Below are positions 1-9,033 of a stretch of 64,000 bases of DNA, one piece after another (the stretch's first letter is position 1; every line of letters starts with the position of its first letter). The DNA comes from Asticcacaulis excentricus CB 48 (GTDB lineage: Bacteria; Pseudomonadota; Alphaproteobacteria; Caulobacterales; Caulobacteraceae), in assembly GCF_000175215.2 (NCBI RefSeq), contig NC_014818.1, positions 1 through 64,000 of the forward strand, given 5' to 3'. Both the position numbers and the translations under genes were made by a program. A model generated the notes under the pieces. It did not search any database. It was not told the origin of the DNA and saw only the letters and a program-made list of their open reading frames with translations.

Positions 1-260
1 TAAAGCGTAGCGCGGAAAAAGGAAGCCGCTCATTCGAACCGGCCGCAGGCTCACGCACGACCAAACGGGGAGCACCGCTTTAAAGCCCGTGTCTGCGGTC
101 ACCGGGGGCCCAAACGCCATCGCACTAGACAGCAACCAAAGTTGTCATATAAATACGCAAAAACCACCGAAAAAGGTCTGACCAATTGTGCAGGCCTTCG
201 GTTATCCCTTCAACGCCTGGCCCAACACCAATGCGGTCAAGCCTCCAGGTCCGGTTCCCA

Positions 261-1679
261 ATGAAATCCCTGCTCGCCTGCCTGTCCCTGTCCGTTTTTT
301 TCGTCGCCCCAGCTATGGCAGAGGCCCCGGCCCCGCTGACGCCGGAGCTGCGTGGCGCGCTGGCCCGCACGCCCAATACCCAAAAAGCGCGCAATATCAT
401 CCTGTTCATCGGCGACGGAATGGGCATCAGCTCGGTCACCGCCGGCCGAATTTTGGCGGGTCAGACGCGTGGCGTGGATGGGGCTTCTTATCGCCTGACT
501 TTTGAAGGCCTGCCTTATACGGGCCTGTCCAAGACCTATTCGGCGGACAAGTTTGTGACCGACTCGGCCAACGGCATTTCGGCCATCACGACGGGCGTCA
601 AGACGATCAATGCCGCCATTGGCGTCGATGCAACGGTAAAAAGCAATGACTGCGCCTCATCACTGAAAGGCCGCGTCCCGACGATCGCCGAAACCCTGAA
701 AGCACAGGGCAAGGCCACGGGCATTGTCACCACGGCCGGCCTCACCGACGCCACGCCGTCCGGAGCTTATGGCCACGTACCAACGCGCGGCTGGCGCTCG
801 GATGCCGAATTGCCCGCCGAAGCGAAACAGGCCGGATGTATCGACCTCGCCCGCCAGATGATCGAAGCCCCCAAGGCGGTGCGCCTTGATGTGGCGCTGG
901 GCGGTGACCGCGCGCGGTTTTTGACGACCGCGCAGGGCGGCAAGCGCCAGGACCGCGACCTTACGGCCGACTGGCGCAAGTTGCCCGGTTCCGTGGTGAT
1001 CACCGACAAGGCGGAGCTGGCTGGCGTCGATACGAAGGCCACAAAGACCCTGCTTGGCCTGTTTGCCGATGGTGACCTGCCCTCGGTCGTCGATCACAAA
1101 GGTCAGGGCTCGACACCCACTTTGGAAGAGATGACGCGCATAGCCATCTCGGTGTTGTCGCAGAACAAGGACGGTTTCTTCCTGCTGGTCGAATCCGCTT
1201 CCATCGACAAATGGCACCACGAAAACAACGCCTACCGCGCCCTGACCGATGTCGATGAGCTTGATAAGGCGGTGAAGGCGGCGCTGGAAATGACTGACGC
1301 CAGCGACACGCTGATCATCATCACCGCCGACCACAGCCACGGCCTGACGCTCAGCGCCGGATCAACGCGCAATGAGCCGATTTTGGGGCTGGCGCGCAAG
1401 AACGGCGCCAATGAGCCGGACAAGAACGGCCTGCCGCGCCTGACGCTGAACTATGCGACCGGCCCCGGCGCGCGCCCGGCGGGCAGCCCCCCTCTGACGG
1501 AAGAGGAGGCGTTATCGCCCGACTTCCATCAGTTGGCTCTGACGCCCATGTCGAGCGCCCAGCACGCCGGCGAAGACGTGCCTGTCTATGCCTCTGGCCC
1601 GTTTGCGCACCTGCTGACAGGGACGGTGGAATCGACCTTCCTCTATCAGGTCATGCGTTACGCCGCAGAAAAGCGCTAG
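261..1679 (+). CDS. Exported alkaline phosphatase (PhoA superfamily)
   Basis: A 472-aa periplasmic phosphomonoesterase that would release phosphate from organic esters. The ATG at 261 is chosen because it is followed by a clean Sec signal peptide (MKSLLACLSLSVFFVAPAMA, cleavage near residue 20); an in-frame upstream ATG at 186 only adds a non-signal-like leader. Visible family motifs are FIGDGMG (metal-binding Asp, about residue 55), VTDSANGISAITTG with the nucleophile Ser at residue 102, ESASIDKWHHENN (metal ligands), TADHSHG and QHAGEDVPVYASG (metal-binding His). All zinc/magnesium ligand blocks are present, so it should be active. It stands alone, 69 bp before the next gene. No Pho box was identified with confidence. 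Family assignment is strong; substrate preference is unknown. Confidence 0.93.
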   Translation: MKSLLACLSLSVFFVAPAMAEAPAPLTPELRGALARTPNTQKARNIILFIGDGMGISSVTAGRILAGQTRGVDGASYRLTFEGLPYTGLSKTYSADKFVTDSANGISAITTGVKTINAAIGVDATVKSNDCASSLKGRVPTIAETLKAQGKATGIVTTAGLTDATPSGAYGHVPTRGWRSDAELPAEAKQAGCIDLARQMIEAPKAVRLDVALGGDRARFLTTAQGGKRQDRDLTADWRKLPGSVVITDKAELAGVDTKATKTLLGLFADGDLPSVVDHKGQGSTPTLEEMTRIAISVLSQNKDGFFLLVESASIDKWHHENNAYRALTDVDELDKAVKAALEMTDASDTLIIITADHSHGLTLSAGSTRNEPILGLARKNGANEPDKNGLPRLTLNYATGPGARPAGSPPLTEEEALSPDFHQLALTPMSSAQHAGEDVPVYASGPFAHLLTGTVESTFLYQVMRYAAEKR

Positions 1680-1748
1680 ATCATTCCGCTCAAGCGTGAA
1701 GCAACCCGGCCCGCTGATCCACGAGAAAGACCTGATCGTAAAGAGGTT

Positions 1749-2693
1749 ATGTCACAACGTATCGGGATTATCGGGGCCGGGATCAGCGGCCTGGCGGCAG
1801 CGCAGCGCCTCATTGCCACGGGCTATGCCGTAGATATATTCGATAAGGGGCGCGGCCCCGGTGGGCGCATGTCAACGCGCCGCGAGCGGATTGACGATGC
1901 AACGTACCTGTTCGATCACGGTGCGCAATATTTTACCGTACGTGATCCGCGCTTTGTGTCTCAGGTCGATGCCTGGACCCACGAAGGACTAGCGGCGCGC
2001 TGGCCAGACGCCGGGCCCGATGCCTTTGTCGGCACGCCGATGATGTGTTCACCGCTGGCCGCCCTGTGCGAGCCTTTTGGAGTGCGTTTCGCCACACGCA
2101 TTGAAGGCATCATCGGGGCACCCGGCGCGTGGCACCTCACAGCCGAAAACGAGACGTTTGGCCCCTATGCACAGGTGATTGTCGCCATTCCCTCCGAACA
2201 GGCAGCGAGTCTGCTCGCGTCTTGGGCACCGGACTTTGCGCAACTGGCCCTAAAGAATGTGTCTCAGCCCTGCTGGACCACGATGGTGTCTTTTGAAGAA
2301 GACCCGCGCGACCTTGCGCCCGTAATGCGGGTGCAGGGGCCGGTACTGGCGTGGGTCGCTAACAATGCCTCAAAGCCCGACCGTTCGGGGGGCAGCGCTT
2401 GGGTATTGCAGGCGACACCCGACTGGACGGCGGCCTATATCGACCTCAGCCGCGAAGACGCTGCCGCGCCGATGTTCGCCGCATGGCAGGCGCTGGTGAG
2501 CCATCCCCTGCCGCAGCCCGTGCTGCTCAAGGCGCACTTGTGGCGCTATGCCCGCACAGGCGAGGGTGTGGACGGTTGTATTTACGATAAGGCGCTGTGT
2601 CTGGGTGTCTGCGGCGACTGGTTGAAGGGACCGCGCGTCGAAGCGGCATGGCTGTCCGGCCTCGAACTGGCGGAGGCCCTCCTTGCCGCCTGA
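1749..2693 (+). CDS. FAD/NAD(P)-binding oxidoreductase, renalase-like amine oxidase family
   Basis: A 314-aa cytosolic flavoprotein. The N-terminus carries the Rossmann dinucleotide motif GIIGAGISGLAAAQ (residues 6-19), followed by the FDKGRGPGGRMSTRR segment typical of renalase-like NAD(P)/FAD oxidoreductases. The C-terminus (GVCGDWLKGPRVEAAWLSG) is the usual second FAD-contact block. Its stop codon overlaps the photolyase-like gene by 11 bp, so the two are almost certainly co-transcribed and translationally coupled. Known family members sit beside photolyase/cryptochrome genes, which suggests flavin or light-related redox chemistry; the actual substrate is not shown by the sequence. Confidence 0.85.
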   Translation: MSQRIGIIGAGISGLAAAQRLIATGYAVDIFDKGRGPGGRMSTRRERIDDATYLFDHGAQYFTVRDPRFVSQVDAWTHEGLAARWPDAGPDAFVGTPMMCSPLAALCEPFGVRFATRIEGIIGAPGAWHLTAENETFGPYAQVIVAIPSEQAASLLASWAPDFAQLALKNVSQPCWTTMVSFEEDPRDLAPVMRVQGPVLAWVANNASKPDRSGGSAWVLQATPDWTAAYIDLSREDAAAPMFAAWQALVSHPLPQPVLLKAHLWRYARTGEGVDGCIYDKALCLGVCGDWLKGPRVEAAWLSGLELAEALLAA

Positions 2694-3855
2694 AGGGCTT
2701 ACGCGTGCGCAGGCACTTGAGCGTCTGGAGGCCTTCCTGCCGCGTGCCGGAAGCGCCTACGCCCGCGATCGCAATATCGACCCCGGTCCCAACGACACCG
2801 GGCACGTGTCAAAACTCTCCCCCTATGTGCGCCACCGTCTGATCGGTGAATGGGAGCTGGCCCGCGCGGCCGAAAAAGCGCACGGTGCCGCCGCCAGCAA
2901 GTTTATCGACGAGGTGTGCTGGCGATCCTACTGGCGCGGCTATCTGGAGATGCGCCCGGCGCTCTGGGCGAGCTATGTTGATTATCTCCTCAGCGATGAG
3001 GCCGAAACGGCGCGTCAGACAGATACCTACTGCGCGGCGGTGTCCGGGCAGACCGGCATCGACGCGTTCGATGTCTGGACGGCTGAGTTGATTACGACGG
3101 GCTATCTGCACAATCACGCGCGCATGTCATTTGCCAGTATCTGGGTGCACACGCTGCGTCTGCCCTGGCAATTGGGCGCGGCCTTTTTCCTTGAGCATCT
3201 CCTCGACGGCGACGAAGCGGCCAACACCCTGTCATGGCGCTGGGTCGCCGGCTTGCACACGCCGGGCAAGGTCTATCTGGCCTCAAGCGAAGCTATAGAC
3301 ACCTGCTCCGCCGGGCGTTTCCGCCCCACCGGTCTGGCGCACACAGCCGCCCCGGTACCTATGGAACCTCCTGTTTCCCTTTCGCCCTTAGCGGGTCCTC
3401 TGGCCACACCGCGCGAGCCCTCTGTGCTGCTGATCACCGCCGAAGATCTGGGGGCCGATGGCTTCCGGCTGGGCGATATACGCCTTGCCGGCATCGCGGC
3501 TTATGTCTCCGGTAAGGCACCGGTCGGCGCAGCCATCGCCGCCACCGCGCAGACATTGGCAGAGCAGACGGACACAGAGGTCCGCTTGTTTGACACCCCG
3601 GACGAACTGGCGGCGGCTGTGGCAGCGTTCGGTGCCGGCAGCCTCGTCACCAGCCGCCTGCCCATCGGGACGACGCGCACGGACCTTCTGCATCTCTTGG
3701 GTCGCATGGACGTTCCCGTCCGACTGCATGAGCGCACCCGCCTCTGGGACGCGATCGCCTGGGCCGCCGCCAGCAGGGGCTTTTACGCCTTCCGCCCCGT
3801 GATTGCGCACCTCATGGCGCTCACCGACCCCGGCGGGTTTCAGGACAGGCTCTAA
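2683..3855 (+). CDS. Photolyase/cryptochrome-like FAD-binding protein lacking the N-terminal photolyase domain
   Basis: 390 aa, TTG start at 2683 supported by a CGGAGG ribosome-binding site six bases upstream. Residues about 10-215 match the helical FAD-binding domain of photolyases: VSKLSPYV, CWRSYWRGYL, a GIDAFDVWTAELITTGYLHNH segment (the place where photolyases have GYP.VDA.MREL..TG.MHNR) and DEAANTLSWRWVAG. The N-terminal alpha/beta antenna domain that precedes this in true photolyases is absent. Instead, residues about 240-390 form a C-terminal alpha/beta-looking extension (PSVLLITAEDLGADGF onward). This may be a relocated Rossmann-type domain or something unrelated. Overlaps the upstream oxidoreductase and is followed after 15 bp by a DUF3429 gene. 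FAD binding is likely; DNA repair activity is uncertain. Confidence 0.82.
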   Translation: MPPEGLTRAQALERLEAFLPRAGSAYARDRNIDPGPNDTGHVSKLSPYVRHRLIGEWELARAAEKAHGAAASKFIDEVCWRSYWRGYLEMRPALWASYVDYLLSDEAETARQTDTYCAAVSGQTGIDAFDVWTAELITTGYLHNHARMSFASIWVHTLRLPWQLGAAFFLEHLLDGDEAANTLSWRWVAGLHTPGKVYLASSEAIDTCSAGRFRPTGLAHTAAPVPMEPPVSLSPLAGPLATPREPSVLLITAEDLGADGFRLGDIRLAGIAAYVSGKAPVGAAIAATAQTLAEQTDTEVRLFDTPDELAAAVAAFGAGSLVTSRLPIGTTRTDLLHLLGRMDVPVRLHERTRLWDAIAWAAASRGFYAFRPVIAHLMALTDPGGFQDRL

Positions 3856-3870
3856 CCGGGAGACCGAACT

Positions 3871-4326
3871 ATGGACGCTACTCTGTCGAAACTGGACACC
3901 CGCTGGGTTACTGCGCTTACGCTCGCCGGCGGCCTGCCGTTCATAGCGGCTGTCCTTATGGCCGCACTCGGTGTACGCTTGCTCACCCTGAGCGGCCCGG
4001 ACATCGCCATCACCTATGGGGCCGTGATCGCGTCCTTTTTGTGCGGCCTGCACTGGGGCCTTGTGCTGGGGGGACGAGCTCAGGCAACGTGGCTGCTAAT
4101 CCTAAGCAATGTCCTTTGCCTTCTCGCATGGTCAGGGCCGCTTCTGGCCTTGTCCGGTTGGTCAGTGGCCGCATTAGGCGTTCTGATCGCCGTTTTCTTG
4201 AGTTTGCTGGCGGTCGACAACATCCTGATGCTTCGGGGCGGGTTGTCGGCTGCGTTTTTCAGGTTGCGCGTGGTCATAACCAGTCTCGTCGTCGCGTGTC
4301 TGCTTACGGTGGCCCTCCTCGCATGA
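3871..4326 (+). CDS. DUF3429 family inner-membrane protein
   Basis: A 151-aa polytopic membrane protein with about five hydrophobic segments (roughly residues 13-35, 42-62, 66-88, 92-113, 127-150) and a conserved-looking FLCGLHWGLVLGG stretch in the second segment that is typical of DUF3429. It starts 15 bp after the photolyase-like gene, preceded by CGGGAGACCG as ribosome-binding site, and ends convergently 3 bp from the PdxJ-like gene. DUF3429 genes are often found near photolyase-type genes, but no biochemical function is established. Assigned from sequence character and context. Confidence 0.75.
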   Translation: MDATLSKLDTRWVTALTLAGGLPFIAAVLMAALGVRLLTLSGPDIAITYGAVIASFLCGLHWGLVLGGRAQATWLLILSNVLCLLAWSGPLLALSGWSVAALGVLIAVFLSLLAVDNILMLRGGLSAAFFRLRVVITSLVVACLLTVALLA

Positions 4327-4329
4327 GCC

Positions 4330-5382
4330 TCAGCCCGCGCGCCGCAAAGGCGTGCCGGAGCGGCCCGGAGCCTCAGTCTGACGCAGATGTTTGATGAGCG
4401 TAATCCCCGCAAAACTGGCCGGCAAGTTCGCCGCGAGCGCAAGCGCCTCAAGACGCGCTAACGGCAAGGCCAGAAGACGTTCTGCTGCATAGAGCTGTGG
4501 GTCCTCCAGTTGAGGCAGGGTCTCACAACAAAACCGTTCAAGGCTCTCTTTTAGCTGCGTATCATCCATACCAGCGACACGCTCAGCAATGCGTTTGTGT
4601 CTCTCGGCCGAAGCATCATCTCCTATGCCCGCCCCAGACATGCGTTCACGTAAGGTCTTGACTGCCGCAGACAGCCCCACGTTCAGAGCTTCAGGCATCA
4701 GCCGCCGTCCGATATTGACCTGCCGGAAACTGCGCGATCGCGCCAACACCACAAGGTCAGCAGGCCGCAGCCCGCCACCGAGATGCACCTCAACACCGTG
4801 ACGATGGAGATAGCGACCCAGGCTGAGCACGTGCGACAAGGCATCAAAGGCTCGGTCGATATCAAGGCTGTGCAGGCTGGCCGCCAGATGCGACATATCA
4901 AGTTCCACCGCAAAAAGACCGTAGCGAAGGGCCTGTTCCGCGGCCTCCAGCGTCGGTTCCAGCGTGACAAACAGCGCACTTTCGCTGTCCTTGAGCGTCT
5001 TTTGGACCTTCTGGATGTGGCCTATATGGGATTTGAGGAAGAGGCTGGTGCTCGTCCATTGGCCGACCTTCGCTTCGCGCCCCAGATAGATGCGGTCGGC
5101 CTTGAGGCGACGCGCGCGCTCAACGTGGTCATGGGCCGTGGTCACCCGCAAACAGAAGTCTCTGTGCCGTTCGCCGCAAACGGCCGCCATGCGCGCCAGG
5201 TCGTCATCCGAGATCAGGCCATGATCGGAGGTCAGGTGGATCATCACCCCTTCGGCCCCGCCTTCGATCACACTGTCGGCCAGCCGTGACAGGTCAACGG
5301 TTTCGCCGACGCCGAGCCCCGGTAGAAGCGCCGCACTTTCAAGACTGACGGCCAGTCGGAGGCCGGGCTTGGATCCCAACAT
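4330..5382 (-). CDS. PdxJ-like TIM-barrel protein with replaced active-site residues and C-terminal extension
   Basis: 350 aa from the ATG at 5382, which has GGAG six bases upstream; an in-frame ATG at 5415 is possible but lacks support. Residues about 8-245 follow the order of pyridoxine 5'-phosphate synthase: a GAEGVMIHLTSDHGLISDDDL block, FCLRVTT, LFVTLEP, AVELDMS, VHLGGGLR and VNIGRRL. However the N-terminal NxDHxA motif is missing, the catalytic Glu of NxEM is absent, NAGHGL has become HLGGGLR, and NIGHA has become NIGRR. About 100 extra residues follow the barrel. PdxJ is normally near 240 aa. This is therefore probably a divergent paralogue rather than the vitamin B6 synthase. Divergently placed relative to the ABC1 kinase gene. 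Confidence 0.7.
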   Translation of the reverse strand: MLGSKPGLRLAVSLESAALLPGLGVGETVDLSRLADSVIEGGAEGVMIHLTSDHGLISDDDLARMAAVCGERHRDFCLRVTTAHDHVERARRLKADRIYLGREAKVGQWTSTSLFLKSHIGHIQKVQKTLKDSESALFVTLEPTLEAAEQALRYGLFAVELDMSHLAASLHSLDIDRAFDALSHVLSLGRYLHRHGVEVHLGGGLRPADLVVLARSRSFRQVNIGRRLMPEALNVGLSAAVKTLRERMSGAGIGDDASAERHKRIAERVAGMDDTQLKESLERFCCETLPQLEDPQLYAAERLLALPLARLEALALAANLPASFAGITLIKHLRQTEAPGRSGTPLRRAG

Positions 5383-5562
5383 GAAAATCTCCGTATACCA
5401 CGCACCACGCACCACGCAACCTCCCGCGGCTCGTCTGGTTTACGTCTGGGTGCAGGGGCCCGATGACGGCCAAAATGTCGCAGGGCACAGTGGTCTTCTT
5501 GCGCGCCCCGCGCATCCATCACCACCTGTAGAACGTAAATCACCTGAACCCGGTGCTCGCTT

Positions 5563-6903
5563 ATGTCCGCAAAACCGCCAAGCCTGAGACCCTCCGCCAT
5601 GCCGGCTGGTGCCGCCGCACGCCTGTTCGCGCTAGGCGGGCTGGCCGCATCTGGCCTGGGCCACGTGGTCAAGGAAAGCGCCAGACAGATGTCGCGCGGA
5701 CAGAAGCCGGAGCTCGCCAGCCTGTTGTTTGATGAAACCAACGGCCTTCGCGTGGCGGATCAGCTGGCGCGGATGCGCGGCGCGGCCATGAAAGTGGGAC
5801 AGATTCTGTCGATGGACAGCGGCGACATCCTGCCGCCCACTTTCACTCAGGCCTTGAGCCGCCTGCAGCAGGAGGCCCACATCATGCCGCGCGACCAGCT
5901 GGAGCGCGTCTTGCGCAGCGCATGGGGCGATGACTGGCGTCAGCATTTCGTGCGTTTTGACCTGACGCCCTTTGCGGCAGCGTCGATAGGTCAGGTGCAC
6001 CGCGCGCAACTAAAAAACGGCGAGGCGCTGGCCATCAAAGTTCAGTTCCCGAACGTGACGAAAACCATAGATTCCGACGTCGCCAATATCGCCGGGCTCC
6101 TGAAACTGCTCGGTGTGGCGCAGAAGGTGAAGGATCTGCCGGACCTCATTGAGACGGCGCGCGTTCAATTGCACGAAGAGGCGGATTACCTTCGCGAAGC
6201 CGCCCACATGGCACGCTACGCCGACGCCCTGTCCGACGACCCGACCTTTGTGGTGCCGCGCGCTCATGCGCCGCTTCTGCGTCCCAACATCCTGCCGATG
6301 GATTTCGTCGAGGGCGAGCCGGTCGAGACGCTGCTCACTGCGCCTGCCGCCACACGTAATCAGGCGATGGAGACACTGTTTGGTCTGGTGCTGCGCGAGC
6401 TGTTTGACCTGAGGCTGATGCAGACCGACCCCAACTTTGCCAACTTTAAATGGCGGCCGCAAACGGGGCAGGTGGTACTTCTTGATTTCGGTGCCACGCG
6501 CACTATTCCCGAGACCACGGTGGAGGCCTATCGCATCCTGATGGAGGCGGGCCTCAACGAAGACCGCGAAGGGCTGATCGTGGGCTTAAGCGAGATCGGG
6601 GCAGTCAATGAGGCCGTCCTGACCGCACACCGCGCGCGCCTGAACGCCATGCTCGACATCATGATACAGCACCTGCGGCGGCCGCTACTCGATCTGGCGG
6701 ATCGCCGTTTCGTACCGCTGATCCGTGAGAAAGCGCACGAAATCGCTATGGATCAGACAACCTGGCAAAGCCCGCCTGCGGATACCCTGTTTGTGCAGCG
6801 CAAACTCAGCGGTATGGCGCTTTTGGGGGTGCGCATGCGCGCGACCCTCCCCTTGCGTGGCATGGTGGCTCAGGCGGTAGGTTCAAAATTATCACACCCC
6901 TAA
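5563..6903 (+). CDS. ABC1/UbiB (AarF/ADCK) family atypical kinase-like protein
   Basis: 446 aa. The family signatures are all visible: the KxGQ motif in MKVGQILSMD (about residue 76), the AAASIGQVH nucleotide loop, LAIKVQFP with the conserved Lys, QTDPNFANFKW (catalytic Asp/Asn positions) and VLLDFGATR (DFG metal site). Proteins of this family act as atypical kinases/ATPases supporting quinone and lipid metabolism, typically at membranes. The start ATG at 5563 is the first that fits; a second ATG lies at 5599. It stands alone between the divergent PdxJ-like gene and the chemoreceptor. Whether it serves ubiquinone synthesis cannot be read from context, since no ubi genes are nearby. Confidence 0.9.
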   Translation: MSAKPPSLRPSAMPAGAAARLFALGGLAASGLGHVVKESARQMSRGQKPELASLLFDETNGLRVADQLARMRGAAMKVGQILSMDSGDILPPTFTQALSRLQQEAHIMPRDQLERVLRSAWGDDWRQHFVRFDLTPFAAASIGQVHRAQLKNGEALAIKVQFPNVTKTIDSDVANIAGLLKLLGVAQKVKDLPDLIETARVQLHEEADYLREAAHMARYADALSDDPTFVVPRAHAPLLRPNILPMDFVEGEPVETLLTAPAATRNQAMETLFGLVLRELFDLRLMQTDPNFANFKWRPQTGQVVLLDFGATRTIPETTVEAYRILMEAGLNEDREGLIVGLSEIGAVNEAVLTAHRARLNAMLDIMIQHLRRPLLDLADRRFVPLIREKAHEIAMDQTTWQSPPADTLFVQRKLSGMALLGVRMRATLPLRGMVAQAVGSKLSHP

Positions 6904-7027
6904 AGCGAATGACGCGCCTCCTGGACATGCCCTTGATAGCGAGCATGCACAATTTATAGGTTTGTTAACCCCACTCAAAGAATGATGTTATTCCACAAAT
7001 ACGCGTAAGCGATACATCCGAGGGAAC

Positions 7028-8950
7028 ATGCGTCTGAAACTGGCAAATCTGCCTCTGGCGGGGAAATTCATCCTGATCGTAGCCGCTATGGCCGTTCCTC
7101 TATCCCTCATGACCGGCCTTTTCGTAGTGAGCGAAAAGTCTATGATTTCCTTCACAGAAATGGAACGTGAAGGCGTGAGCTACATCCGTCCCCTGTGGGC
7201 TGCATTGGCAGACCGTACGGCCCTGACGCTCAATGAGACGCCCGGTTTTGCCCCTACAGCCGATTTTCAAAGCGCCCTCACCGCGGTAAAATCAGACGGC
7301 GGAAACGATCCCCATCTTCTGGCCACCCTCATAACGCGCGCAGCCGATGCGAGTAATTTGACGCTCGATCCGGACGTTGACACCTACTATCTCCAGTCGA
7401 ACGCAACCGTTACCCTGCCTCAGATCGTTGCCTTGAATGACGACCTTTCGCGCGCAGTAAAAAGCCTTACGAAAGCCCCTAACACGTCGGACCTCATCGC
7501 CTTTGAAATCGCGGGCGCCAAACTGGATGCGGCCAATGACACTTTGGCATTCAATCTGTCGTCAGCCCTTTCGGGCACGAAAAGCAAGACGCTGTCAGCA
7601 AGTCTGGAAACCCCGCGCCTGCGTCTCAAGGCGGCGACACAGGTCTTGACCGAGTCGCGGGAGGCGATATCAAACCGTCTGCAGCAGGGACAGGCGGTTG
7701 ACGCGCAGGCGCAGGCGCAATTCTACGAAGCCCAGACCCGCTTTCATCAGGCCGTTGTAGCGGTCTGGCAGGTGACCACCCAAGACCTTGACCGTTTGCT
7801 TCAGGCTCGCATCCAGTTTGTGTGGAAAGAACTGATCAGCATGCTGAGCCTTGCCGGTTTGGTGGCGGCCCTATCGATAGGACTGGCGGTTTACGTTGCG
7901 CGTCAGATGTCTTCGCAACTGGTCGCACTGTCGCGCGTCATGGGCCAGCTCGCAGAAGATAACCTCGCCTCAGACGTCGTGGCCACGGCTCAGAAGGACG
8001 AGATCGGGGCCATGGCGCGCGCTATCCTGGGCTTCCGCCAGGTCCTTATTGACCGCAAAACCCTACAGGCTGAGCAGGAGGCCACGCGGGTCGCGAGACA
8101 GGCCCGGCTGGATTATGAACGCGACCTCATCGACCGGTTCCGAACCCGAATGGCCGTTATGGCCAGTGATCTGGTGCGCTCATCCGAGGAGCTTTCGGCC
8201 GCAGCCCAGACCCTTTCAGCCTCGGCCGAAGAAACCACCCGACAGGCCTCTGCCGTCAATGAGGCAGCCAGTTCCGCCTCCAGCAATGTGCAGACCGTGG
8301 CCGCCGCAACTGAAGAGATGAGCGCGGCCGTTATGGAAATCTCCAGTCAGGTGCGTGAAACCACCTCGGCCTCGAAGGATGCGGCGACTATCGCTCAGAA
8401 AAGCCAGTCCGAAATCCGCGCCCTGGCGACGGCCGCGGCGGGTATTGGCGAAGTCGTCAGCCTGATCAGCAGCATCGCCCGGCAAACCAATCTTCTGGCG
8501 CTCAATGCCACTATTGAGTCTGCCCGTGCCGGTGAAGCGGGCAAAGGCTTCGCAGTGGTCGCCACAGAGGTCAAGGCGCTGGCCAACCAGACCGCGATGG
8601 CGACTGATGATATCTCGCGTCGCATCGAAGAGATTCAAGACGCCACAAACGCCTGTCTGTCCGCTATTAATGAGATTGCGCTGCGAATTGACGACGTCGC
8701 TGACCGCAATGGTGCGGTCGCGGCCGCGGTGGAGCAGCAGGGCATGGCCACTCAGGAAATCGCCTCCAACACCCATCAGGCTGCCTCCCGCACCCTGTCG
8801 GTAACGGAAAACATCTTCGGCGTAGAGACGGCGGCTGAATCCACCGGTGCGGCGTCTGTTCAGTTGCTGGGCCTGTCCCAGCACCTAACGCAACAGGCCG
8901 AAACGCTTGATGCTGAATTTCAGACATTTGTGCGGGCGCTGGCGGCCTGA
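7028..8950 (+). CDS. Methyl-accepting chemotaxis protein
   Basis: A 640-aa transmembrane chemoreceptor. TM1 is at about residues 12-34, followed by a large periplasmic helical sensor region to about residue 270, TM2 at about 272-294, a HAMP domain, then the cytoplasmic signalling hairpin. The kinase-control tip is the segment beginning RQTNLLALNATIESARAGEA (about residues 485-505), followed by GKGFAVVATEVKALANQT, which is nearly invariant in the family. GAGGGAAC precedes the ATG. The ligand is not predictable from the sensor region. It is a stand-alone gene with no che genes nearby, so it presumably signals to a chemotaxis cluster elsewhere. The C-terminus lacks an obvious CheR-binding pentapeptide. 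Confidence 0.95.
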   Translation: MRLKLANLPLAGKFILIVAAMAVPLSLMTGLFVVSEKSMISFTEMEREGVSYIRPLWAALADRTALTLNETPGFAPTADFQSALTAVKSDGGNDPHLLATLITRAADASNLTLDPDVDTYYLQSNATVTLPQIVALNDDLSRAVKSLTKAPNTSDLIAFEIAGAKLDAANDTLAFNLSSALSGTKSKTLSASLETPRLRLKAATQVLTESREAISNRLQQGQAVDAQAQAQFYEAQTRFHQAVVAVWQVTTQDLDRLLQARIQFVWKELISMLSLAGLVAALSIGLAVYVARQMSSQLVALSRVMGQLAEDNLASDVVATAQKDEIGAMARAILGFRQVLIDRKTLQAEQEATRVARQARLDYERDLIDRFRTRMAVMASDLVRSSEELSAAAQTLSASAEETTRQASAVNEAASSASSNVQTVAAATEEMSAAVMEISSQVRETTSASKDAATIAQKSQSEIRALATAAAGIGEVVSLISSIARQTNLLALNATIESARAGEAGKGFAVVATEVKALANQTAMATDDISRRIEEIQDATNACLSAINEIALRIDDVADRNGAVAAAVEQQGMATQEIASNTHQAASRTLSVTENIFGVETAAESTGAASVQLLGLSQHLTQQAETLDAEFQTFVRALAA

Positions 8951-9033
8951 GTCACCAGCGTCAGGTTTGAGTAGACAAGATCGCAGTAATCAGGCCTAAT
9001 CGTGCCAACGATTGCACAATCGAGGGGATGAAG

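Noticed and set aside
6920..6945. A possible sigma-54 promoter before the first chemoreceptor gene.
   Set aside because: TGGACATGCCCTTGAT departs from the TGGCAC-N5-TTGC consensus at several key positions.
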